7,032 nucleotides of DNA, from assembly GCA_027083715.1 (NCBI GenBank), contig JALWNR010000146.1, positions 1-7,032 on the forward strand. The letters run 5' to 3'. The stretch is from Bacteroidales bacterium (lineage in GTDB: Bacteria > Bacteroidota > Bacteroidia > Bacteroidales > NBLH01). This document shows positions 1-5,691 of this stretch, one piece after another. The position numbers and the translations under genes were made by a program. How positions within the stretch are numbered: the first letter of the stretch is position 1; the number at the start of each line of letters is the position of its first letter. The notes beneath the pieces are model-generated. The model saw only the letters and a list, made by a program, of their open reading frames with translations. It was not told where the DNA came from and searched no databases.

Positions 1-2
1 AC

Positions 3-206
3 ACTATCAGAGTAGAACGCGCAAAAAAAAGAATTAGTCAGGAAACACTTGCTAATGCAGTAAATGCAACCAGACAAAGCATTCACCTGATTGAAAATGG
101 AAAAACAGATCCTAAGCTTAGCTTAGCTGCTAAAATATCAAATTTCTTCGGACTCAAAATTGAAGATATTTTTGATGTTAAAAATGCAAATAAATTAAAA
201 AATTAA
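3..206 (+). CDS. XRE-family helix-turn-helix regulator, 5' end cut by window
   Basis: This is a probable small DNA-binding transcriptional regulator. The frame is open from the window edge and gives 67 residues ending in TAA. It reads TIRVERAKKRISQETLANAV at the start, then a recognition-helix region ATRQSIHLIENGKTDPKLSL and a tail FFGLKIEDIFDV. This matches the short YgzD-like class of XRE/Cro regulators (about 65-70 residues), whose members usually begin only two or three residues before the IRVERA-like segment. So almost the whole protein is present and only the start codon and a few residues are missing. It has no ligand-binding or oligomerisation domain beyond the helix-turn-helix. It lies 31 nt before the next plus-strand gene and could be co-transcribed with it. 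In related genomes such regulators often sit beside small membrane proteins, and a membrane protein is encoded two genes downstream. Its target is unknown. Confidence 0.88.
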   Translation, partial: TIRVERAKKRISQETLANAVNATRQSIHLIENGKTDPKLSLAAKISNFFGLKIEDIFDVKNANKLKN

Positions 207-237
207 ACTATTTTTTTAATGCTAAACCTAATTTATT

Positions 238-759
238 ATGGAAACCATTACTGCTGCAAATTCTTTTGCTCAAATAGATTGTACTGTTTATTCAACAGTA
301 ACAGATGAGAATTTGACTAAAACCTCTGCTATATTAAACCCTTTGAGTAACATGTCTAAACTTAAAAACAACACAAAATCGGAAACCGTTCGATTTTATA
401 AAATTAATAACGGTACTATAGAAGAAAATTTTGTCTTTATTGATGAAGAAAATGATTATTTGAGTTACATAGAAATTGATAAAAGCAAGGATATCATACT
501 TGTTTTATTTGGAAATGAAGATTATGAGACTTTACTCAATTTATTTACCAAATTACATAATCGCATACATACTATTATTTATATAGAAAATAACTCCTTG
601 CAAAAATCTTTGCCGGAAGATATTACTTGTCTTCTAAAAACAGATTCAATGAATCAAGCAATTAGTGAGTCATACAGAATTGCTCGTGATGGACAAACTA
701 TATTGTTGCCTAATACTAGCCCTGATTTTGACTTTTTCAGTCATATTAATTTTTCCTAA
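238..759 (+). CDS. Hypothetical protein resembling the MurD C-terminal domain
   Basis: The protein has 173 residues, no signal peptide and no membrane segment, so it is probably cytoplasmic. Residues 1-50 are polar and match nothing I know. Residues about 62-167 read like domain 3 of MurD (UDP-MurNAc-L-Ala:D-Glu ligase). A strand IILVLFGNEDY (86-96) stands where MurD has its VWIVGGxDKGNDY segment. Then come a helix, a second strand IHTIIYIENN (110-119), the helix SMNQAISESYRIARDGQTILL (137-157), and FDFF (164-167) where MurD has SPACASFDxF. The MurD SPACAS segment has become PNTSPD and the usual ERG tail after it is missing. The ATP-binding (P-loop) and UDP-binding domains of a Mur ligase are also missing, so ligase activity is not expected. 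I infer a degenerate or repurposed paralogue of the D-glutamate-binding domain. The resemblance was judged by eye and no function is claimed. No strong ribosome-binding site marks the start; ATG 238 is the first in a frame that stays open to 759. Confidence 0.75.
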   Translation: METITAANSFAQIDCTVYSTVTDENLTKTSAILNPLSNMSKLKNNTKSETVRFYKINNGTIEENFVFIDEENDYLSYIEIDKSKDIILVLFGNEDYETLLNLFTKLHNRIHTIIYIENNSLQKSLPEDITCLLKTDSMNQAISESYRIARDGQTILLPNTSPDFDFFSHINFS

Positions 760-778
760 TATACGCTTATCGTATATT
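758..778. repeat. Perfect 8-bp inverted repeat at the end of the MurD-like gene
   Basis: The arms aatatacg (758-765) and cgtatatt (771-778) are exact reverse complements around the 5-nt loop cttat. The left arm overlaps the TAA stop of the preceding gene (757-759), and the element fills half of the 42-nt gap before the next gene. A short AT run follows, but not a clean T-tract. It may be a weak or partial terminator, an mRNA-end stabiliser, or an operator. The sequence does not decide between these. Confidence 0.4.
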
Positions 779-801
779 TAAATTCGCTTAATTATTTAAT
801 T

Positions 802-1686
802 ATGGAAGAGAAAACATATTCAGAAACAAAAAAAGAATATATAGAAAACTACTTTCTTTCAAAGAAGCCTCAACCCATTTCTGTTAATGCCTATATTTAC
901 GCAATTTCTTTAATTACTATTATTAGTATTGGCTCAATGCTGGCATTTCAAAGTAAATCAATTGCTATTTTAACAGGTGCAACTATTGGCTTGTTATTTT
1001 TTAGATTATTTTTATATCCTTATAAAATAAAAAAACGACAATTTGAGATGCGTGTTCCCGATGAGCAAATCAACAAATGGCTTATCGAAGACTTAAAAAT
1101 AAAGATAAAACAAAAGGCTATTGACCATTTATTGCTTCATGATGAGCCGCTGACAGATGAACAATTTATTATTATCCCATATCCGGTTTTTCATTCAACA
1201 CAAAAAATTAGCGATGAACAATTACATAGAGTTAGTACAAAAAATGGATATTATAACTATTCGGTTTGGAATATACAAGTACTTGTGTTAGGTACTGATT
1301 ATTTGAGCTATTATTTTTGTAGTTACAACTGGTTCGATGATACAATTTTAAATGAAAAATCCAGTGAATTTTTTTATGAGGATATTGCTTTGGTAAAAAG
1401 TGATGTTGAGCAAGTAAATTTTGCATGCAAGTGGAATAATGGTCTATTGACTGAGGCTCATATTCTTAAATTAATAAATATTTCCGGTGATTTCTTATAT
1501 CTGGTAACAGAACTTCCTGAATTAATGCAATCTCCTGAAACAATTATTAATCAAGAACGAGCTGTTCAAGTTTTACGCATTATATTACGACAAATTCGCA
1601 AAAACAGAAAACCCAATGATGAACCAATTATACAATTCCCAACAGGTTCTTCTCAAACTGATGAACAAATTCTTGAAAGCGCATAA
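802..1686 (+). CDS. Uncharacterised protein with N-terminal two-helix membrane hairpin
   Basis: I do not recognise a family for this 294-residue protein. After a polar N-terminus (1-26) there are two hydrophobic stretches, about 29-48 (AYIYAISLITIISIGSMLAF) and 53-72 (SIAILTGATIGLLFFRLFLY). They are separated by a very short turn, so both ends should face the same side of the membrane. The basic segment YKIKKRQ (74-80) follows, which by the positive-inside rule puts the termini in the cytoplasm. The remaining 210 residues are soluble. They contain an aromatic-rich stretch, TDYLSYYFCSYNWFDD (165-180), followed by SEFFYEDIALVKS, and a basic helix near 253-270 (RAVQVLRIILRQIRKNRK). The tail is acidic and polar. 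No catalytic motif is evident. It starts 42 nt after the MurD-like gene on the same strand and may be co-transcribed with it. ATG 802 is the first in-frame start. Coding is well supported by length and consistent composition. Confidence 0.8.
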   Translation: MEEKTYSETKKEYIENYFLSKKPQPISVNAYIYAISLITIISIGSMLAFQSKSIAILTGATIGLLFFRLFLYPYKIKKRQFEMRVPDEQINKWLIEDLKIKIKQKAIDHLLLHDEPLTDEQFIIIPYPVFHSTQKISDEQLHRVSTKNGYYNYSVWNIQVLVLGTDYLSYYFCSYNWFDDTILNEKSSEFFYEDIALVKSDVEQVNFACKWNNGLLTEAHILKLINISGDFLYLVTELPELMQSPETIINQERAVQVLRIILRQIRKNRKPNDEPIIQFPTGSSQTDEQILESA

Positions 1687-1765
1687 AATATTTAATACAA
1701 ATTAATGAACGGAGAAATAGCATTTGAAAGCATGTTATTTTTATAATGCCTAATACTAAAATAAA

Positions 1766-1794
1766 AATTTTAACTTTTAAAATTAACATTTTTT
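1766..1794. terminator. Weak AT-only hairpin between convergent gene ends
   Basis: The arms aattttaa (1766-1773) and ttaaaatt (1777-1784) pair perfectly around a 3-nt loop. A run of six T (1789-1794) follows on the plus strand, and an A-rich stretch on the left (1763-1767) gives T on the minus transcript. It lies in the 109-nt gap between the plus-strand gene ending at 1686 and the minus-strand transporter ending at 1796. That placement suits a bidirectional terminator. The stem has no G-C pair, so it would be unstable, and in such AT-rich DNA it may be chance. Confidence 0.25.
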
Positions 1795-1795
1795 A

Positions 1796-2518
1796 TCACC
1801 AACTTTGGTAAATCCAAAATACACCCACAAAAATTGCAATAGTAGCAGCCAAGGCGTTCAAATATTTATAGGGCTTGTATGTGCCTTTGTTTGTAACTTT
1901 TTGGCTAATGATACCTAAAACTATGGAAAAAAAGACCATAGCTATAATCGTACCTGCTGCAAAACCACTAAGGTACATTATTGCAGCTGTCTGCCTTGAA
2001 AAAGCCAATGTTGGTAATAAGCTGACCAGATGTGATATTCCGGCAAAACCATGTAAAGTACCAATTCCAAAAACCGCATAAACAGATTGCTTAGAAGAGT
2101 GTTTATGCTCATGACTTTCCTGTTCTGTATGTTCATGTGGATGATAATGTGCATATACACTTCCCGATTTGTCCTGATGTATATGAATATGACTATGTTT
2201 GCTCTCTGTTTTTTGATAAGCCAGTTTATAAAAAACCCATAGCCCAATTACAATAAGTATTATTCCGACCATCTTTTCACTTTGTCCGGAAATAAACTCA
2301 ATCGGAATAAAATTTCTGAAATAATAAAATAAAGCCCCTATTATTGCCATTCCTGCAATATGTCCCATTGCCCAAGCAAAGCCAACCATCCACGACTTAT
2401 TATTTTTTTGAATAACTATAGGCCCAACTGCTGCCAAATGATCGGGACCTGACAAAACATGAATTATTGCTGCTAAAATTCCTACAAACAGAGGAAATTC
2501 ATTAATATAACTTAGCAT
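1796..2518 (-). CDS. UreH-like (NicO/NiCoT-related) probable nickel transporter with His-rich loop
   Basis: This is a 240-residue inner-membrane protein with about six hydrophobic helices (roughly 8-30, 43-67, 82-100, 145-170, 175-203 and 218-238). Helix 1 carries H20-VLSGP-D26-H27 (HVLSGPDHLAAVGP), which resembles the His/Asp-His metal signature of nickel permeases but with five rather than four residues between the first His and Asp-His. Helix 4 has GIGTLHGFAGISHL (151-164), typical of the UreH-like family. Between helices 3 and 4 is a hydrophilic loop with eleven histidines between 108 and 140 (HSHIHIH, HYHPHEH, HEHKH), a likely metal-collecting segment. It is the last gene of the hydrogenase cluster, 31 nt after the protease gene. 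I infer that it imports Ni2+ for the hydrogenase active site. Cobalt or another divalent metal, or export rather than import, cannot be excluded from sequence. The start is the first in-frame ATG; a hairpin ends 6 nt before it. Confidence 0.85.
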   Translation of the reverse strand: MLSYINEFPLFVGILAAIIHVLSGPDHLAAVGPIVIQKNNKSWMVGFAWAMGHIAGMAIIGALFYYFRNFIPIEFISGQSEKMVGIILIVIGLWVFYKLAYQKTESKHSHIHIHQDKSGSVYAHYHPHEHTEQESHEHKHSSKQSVYAVFGIGTLHGFAGISHLVSLLPTLAFSRQTAAIMYLSGFAAGTIIAMVFFSIVLGIISQKVTNKGTYKPYKYLNALAATIAIFVGVFWIYQSW

Positions 2519-2524
2519 ACATTA

Positions 2525-2541
2525 TGTTTTAGGGTAAAACA
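2525..2541 (-). repeat. Compact hairpin abutting the transporter start codon
   Basis: The arms tgtttta (2525-2531) and taaaaca (2535-2541) pair perfectly around ggg; on the minus transcript the loop is CCC. The stem ends 6 nt before the transporter ATG (2518) and occupies the position where a ribosome would contact the leader. It may affect initiation or protect the mRNA. The stem has only one G-C pair, so stability is modest. Confidence 0.35.
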
Positions 2542-2549
2542 AGTTCTGT

Positions 2550-3095
2550 TTAATTGAGCAATTCCCCTGCGTGAATTTTTTCAGCCAATTCTATAGCTTT
2601 TTCTCCAATTGCAGGTAATGCTTTTTCTACTGCTTCACTTAATTCTATACTCATACTTAGTATATCTTTTATAGTTACGGTAATAAGTATAAGTTTAGGC
2701 ATTTCTTCTTTAAACTCCAAAGCATCAAATAAATCTTTTAATCCGATATCATGAGAACTGAGTGCAACCGGAAAATCTGCTGCAAACCGTGGAAAAAGTA
2801 CATTTATAGTTCCAGGAAGTTTATTGTCCATAGTTGCATCAATCAATATTACTTGGTCATAAGCTGCTAAAATTGGAATTAATTCAAAACTACCGGTTGC
2901 TCCATCCACAATATCTACATAATCAGGCAGTTTCATTTTTGACAGTGTGTGGATAGCGTGCACACCAACACCTTCATCGCCCATTAAGTAATTTCCAATT
3001 CCTAAAATCAATATTCTCCCGGGACGTTTATTATCAAAGCTATCCATTATTTGATAATAATTTTTCTGCAATTTTTTAGTATCTTTTTCCAACAT
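2550..3095 (-). CDS. hyaD: [NiFe]-hydrogenase maturation endopeptidase (HyaD/HybD/HoxM family)
   Basis: This cytoplasmic protease removes the C-terminal peptide of the large subunit once nickel has been inserted. The protein has 181 residues. The nucleotide-binding-like start LILGIGNYLMGDEGVGVHAI (28-47) contains the family G-N-x-L-x-G-D-E-G-V-G motif. The three residues expected to bind nickel of the substrate, by analogy with HybD Glu16, Asp62 and His93, are E41, D86 (ILIDAT) and H115 (LSSHDIG). The usual DGGT motif is DGAT here (64-67). Residues 1-25 are a polar N-terminal extension longer than usual. M17 (ATG at 3045-3047) would give a more family-like length, and it sits in the loop of an 11-bp inverted repeat, so the start is uncertain. 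The gene is 123 nt downstream of the cytochrome b gene and 31 nt upstream of the transporter. Its presumed substrate site, DPCLACAVH followed by 20 residues, is encoded in the same cluster. Confidence 0.93.
   Translation of the reverse strand: MLEKDTKKLQKNYYQIMDSFDNKRPGRILILGIGNYLMGDEGVGVHAIHTLSKMKLPDYVDIVDGATGSFELIPILAAYDQVILIDATMDNKLPGTINVLFPRFAADFPVALSSHDIGLKDLFDALEFKEEMPKLILITVTIKDILSMSIELSEAVEKALPAIGEKAIELAEKIHAGELLN
3028..3060 (-). repeat. 11-bp perfect inverted repeat around an alternative protease start
   Basis: The arms ttattatcaaa (3028-3038) and tttgataataa (3050-3060) are exact reverse complements with an 11-nt loop. The loop contains, on the minus strand, the in-frame ATG that encodes M17 of the protease. 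In the mRNA this would present a start codon in a hairpin loop. The arms encode KNYYQ and FDNK-region residues, so if the upstream ATG is used, the repeat is inside coding sequence. Confidence 0.45.
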
Positions 3096-3114
3096 AATAT
3101 TCTAATTACAACAA

Positions 3115-3161
3115 ATCGAAGTTTGGCAGAAAATAAAACTTAAATATAGCCAAACTCCGAC
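3115..3161 (-). repeat. Intercistronic RNA hairpin between cytochrome b and protease genes
   Basis: The arms 3115-3127 and 3149-3161 pair over 13 positions around a 21-nt loop. The core AGTTTGGC/GCCAAACT is perfect. The two positions that mismatch on the plus strand (3119/3157 and 3115/3161) are A-C there but become G-U in minus-strand RNA. That favours a structure formed in the hydrogenase operon transcript. There is no T-tract right after it, so it is more like a processing or stability element than a classical terminator. It ends 19 nt before the protease ATG at 3095. Confidence 0.5.
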
Positions 3162-3199
3162 ATACAGATAGGTTTGTTTTTAGTTAATATCTTTGTAAA

Positions 3200-3215
3200 A
3201 CAATTGTTAAATTGT
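3200..3215 (-). terminator. Weak hairpin plus T-run just after the cytochrome b gene
   Basis: On the minus strand, 3 nt after the cytochrome b stop codon (TAA at 3219-3221), ACAATT and AATTGT form a 6-bp stem around TAAC, and T's continue past the stem. The layout is that of an intrinsic terminator, but there is only one G-C pair. At most it would reduce read-through into the protease and transporter genes. Confidence 0.25.
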
Positions 3216-3218
3216 AAA

Positions 3219-3932
3219 TTATTTTTCCTTAACTCTTTGTTTCAATACAAACTTAAAACCACTTATCATTGACGAACTTTCTCCTCTGCCTTCTATATAA
3301 TCATGAAAAAACACCAAGTACATGTGAACAACAGAAAATACCATGATAAACCATGTAATTAAATGATGAACAAAACGCACCACAGATTCGCTTCCGAACA
3401 AAGGTGTAACCCACTTAAACATTTGTGGAAAAAACCATGAAGAAGTAGGAGCATAAAGTGCTAATCCGGTAAATATTTGCACAAATAATAAAATCATCAG
3501 TCCAAAATAAGATAAACCGGCAACCGTATTATGCCCAATACTAATATTGTTAAAATTTTCTTCTTTATCTTTCATTAGTAAAATGTCCACCTTAAATACA
3601 TAAATCAAGTTTTTCCATCTGTTTTTATTATATGGGATTAAATTTTTTATCGAAGCAAATTCGTTACCCACAAAAGCCCAATACCATCTAAAAAGCAAAT
3701 TAAAAATAAATACAAATGCCGTAATAAAATGAATCATGCGTACATAGCCCATTAAAAACAGATTTGATGCTTCATCAGACAAAGCCAACGCAGGAGGGTA
3801 TGCAATTAAAAATCCGGTTGCGGTTAATATTACAATACTTAGCACATTTACCCAATGAAAAAAACGAACCGGAATTTCCCACACATAAACCCTTTTATAA
3901 TCAAACGTTTTTGTTTTAATACTCATAACCAT
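3219..3932 (-). CDS. hyaC: Ni/Fe-hydrogenase b-type cytochrome subunit
   Basis: This integral membrane di-haem cytochrome anchors the hydrogenase dimer and carries electrons from its distal Fe-S cluster to the quinone pool. The protein has 237 residues and four main hydrophobic helices (about 24-45, 63-86, 135-160 and 185-210). The first family signature is at 23-40, RFFHWVNVLSIVILTATG, with H26. The second is at 186-203: R186, H189, H190, W194, F199 and H203 are all in place. H26, H68, H190 and H203 are the likely haem ligands, by analogy with E. coli HyaC and C. necator HoxZ. H134 and H210 are further histidines near the membrane face. It begins 12 nt after the large subunit gene. The first ATG is at 3930-3932, and a second in-frame ATG two codons on (3924-3926) is equally plausible. 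Which quinone is used cannot be read from the sequence; menaquinone would be expected in Bacteroidota. Confidence 0.95.
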   Translation of the reverse strand: MVMSIKTKTFDYKRVYVWEIPVRFFHWVNVLSIVILTATGFLIAYPPALALSDEASNLFLMGYVRMIHFITAFVFIFNLLFRWYWAFVGNEFASIKNLIPYNKNRWKNLIYVFKVDILLMKDKEENFNNISIGHNTVAGLSYFGLMILLFVQIFTGLALYAPTSSWFFPQMFKWVTPLFGSESVVRFVHHLITWFIMVFSVVHMYLVFFHDYIEGRGESSSMISGFKFVLKQRVKEK

Positions 3933-3944
3933 AATCTTTAATAT

Positions 3945-5687
3945 TTAAATAGTACAAGCACCGCCAAGCTGTACTTGTGAAATATTCTTGCCGTGCTCAT
4001 CATATAAATGCACTGCACAAGCCAGACAGGGATCAAAAGAGTGTATCGTCCGGATTATTTCAACCGGATTTTTCGGATCTGCCACGGGCGTTCCTATCAA
4101 AGTAGATTCGTATGCAGACATCTGACCTTTCGGATCGCGTGGTGAGGCATTCCATGTTGACGGAACTACCATCTGATAATTTGCTACCTTTCCATCCTTA
4201 ATCACAATCCAATGCGCTAAACCTCCGCGTGGCGCTGCCTGAAAACCAACACCTTTTGCTTCTTTCGGCCATGTTTTCGGATCCCACTTTTCCATATTAG
4301 CCATTCGGGTATCTCCATTTTTGATATTGGCTAACAATTGATCATAAAACTCTAATGCCCATCCGGCAATTAATTTGGTTTCTAAGCCTCGGGCAGCAGT
4401 TCTTCCAAGTGTAGAAAATAATGCACTAGCCGGAATATCAAGTGTTTTTAAAGCATAATCAACCACTTCTTTATAATCAGCTCTGCCGCTCACGTAGCCC
4501 ACCAATACTCTTGCCAAAGGACCTACTTCCATAGGCTTACCTTGATAACGGGGTGTTTTTACAAAACTATAAGCTTTATCAACATCCAGATATTCATACG
4601 GAGGCTCGGGTCCGGTATATTTTATGTTTGTTTGTCCGTCCCATGGATGTTTTCCTACATTATTTCCATCGGTATATTCATACCATGATTTATTAACAAA
4701 TTCTTGAATAGTAGATGTTTCACGAAAATCAACAGGATGGACTTTGCTTAAGTCTCCATCTAAAATAATACCCTGAGGCATTTTAAAACTCGAAGGATCA
4801 TTATATCCGTTAGTAGGCAAATCTCCATACGACATATAATTTTTAAATCCTGAACCAATTGCACCCCAGTCTTTATAAAATGATGCTATTGCTAATAAAT
4901 CAGGAATATAAACTTCATCTACAAACTTTTTAGCATCGTGGAATAGTTTACCAATCATCGCCAGTTTCTCAGTATTTAGTGCTCCCGGGTCTTCGGTGTT
5001 TATAGCAGAAGCCATTCCGCCAACCAAAAAATGCGGATGTGGATTTTTACCACCCAAAATAGTATGTACCTTCACAATTTCTTTTTGCCATTCAAGTGCT
5101 TCTAAATAATGAGCAACTGCCAATAAATTTACCTCCGGTGGTAATTTATATGCTGGATGTCCCCAATAACCATTGGCAAAAATTCCTAATTGTCCGCTAT
5201 CTATAAAGCGTTTAATTCGTGCTTTTACATCTGAAAAATAGCCCGGTGAACTTTTTGGCCATTTGGATATGCTTTGTGCTAATTCAGAAGTTGCTTTTGG
5301 ATCGGCTTTTAATACAGCAGTAACATCTACCCAATCCAGTGCATGAAGATGATAAAAATGTACCACATGGTCTTGCAATGCATGAGCAGCTGTAATTAAG
5401 TTTCTACCCAGCTCAGCATTCGGAGGAATAACTATTCCCAAAGCATCTTCTACTGCTCTGATTGATGCTATGGCATGTACGGTAGTACATACACCACACG
5501 CACGTTGAACAAATGCCCATACATCACGCGGATCTCTGCCTTCTACAATTTTTTCCAAACCACGCACCATAGTAGAAGAACTATAAGCGTTGGTAACTAC
5601 TCCATTTTCAATTTCTGCCTCTATTCTTAAATGACCTTCAATTCGTGTAATAGGGTCAATAACTAATCTTTTTACATTTACTGCCAT
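3945..5687 (-). CDS. hyaB: [NiFe]-hydrogenase large subunit (group 1, H2 uptake)
   Basis: This is the catalytic subunit, which oxidises H2 at a Ni-Fe(CN)2CO centre. It has 580 residues, a normal length. Conserved segments include RIEGHL (15-20, with E17), then MVRGLEKIVEGRDPRD (40-55), and the L1 nickel motif R62-A-C64-G-V-C67-TTV-H71. The L5 motif is D552-P-C554-L-A-C557-A-V-H560. Thus all four cysteine ligands are present: C64, C67, C554 and C557. After H560 there is a 20-residue tail, beginning LYDEHG and ending GGACTI, which the HyaD-type protease should remove after nickel loading. The L1 motif has Ala where many relatives have Ile (RICGVC). There is no signal peptide, as expected: the folded subunit is carried across the membrane with the Tat-bearing small subunit. 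ATG 5687 lies 4 nt after the small subunit stop, so translation is probably coupled. Confidence 0.98.
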   Translation of the reverse strand: MAVNVKRLVIDPITRIEGHLRIEAEIENGVVTNAYSSSTMVRGLEKIVEGRDPRDVWAFVQRACGVCTTVHAIASIRAVEDALGIVIPPNAELGRNLITAAHALQDHVVHFYHLHALDWVDVTAVLKADPKATSELAQSISKWPKSSPGYFSDVKARIKRFIDSGQLGIFANGYWGHPAYKLPPEVNLLAVAHYLEALEWQKEIVKVHTILGGKNPHPHFLVGGMASAINTEDPGALNTEKLAMIGKLFHDAKKFVDEVYIPDLLAIASFYKDWGAIGSGFKNYMSYGDLPTNGYNDPSSFKMPQGIILDGDLSKVHPVDFRETSTIQEFVNKSWYEYTDGNNVGKHPWDGQTNIKYTGPEPPYEYLDVDKAYSFVKTPRYQGKPMEVGPLARVLVGYVSGRADYKEVVDYALKTLDIPASALFSTLGRTAARGLETKLIAGWALEFYDQLLANIKNGDTRMANMEKWDPKTWPKEAKGVGFQAAPRGGLAHWIVIKDGKVANYQMVVPSTWNASPRDPKGQMSAYESTLIGTPVADPKNPVEIIRTIHSFDPCLACAVHLYDEHGKNISQVQLGGACTI

Positions 5688-5691
5688 AACA

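Noticed and set aside
1232..1426. 64-codon open frame antisense to the membrane-hairpin gene
   Set aside because: Fully inside a better-supported coding sequence, low-complexity composition, no recognisable domain.
1875..2247. Open frames overlapping the transporter gene (plus strand 1875-2081 and a second minus frame 1978-2247)
   Set aside because: Shadows of the transporter gene; the real frame has the transmembrane pattern and metal motifs.
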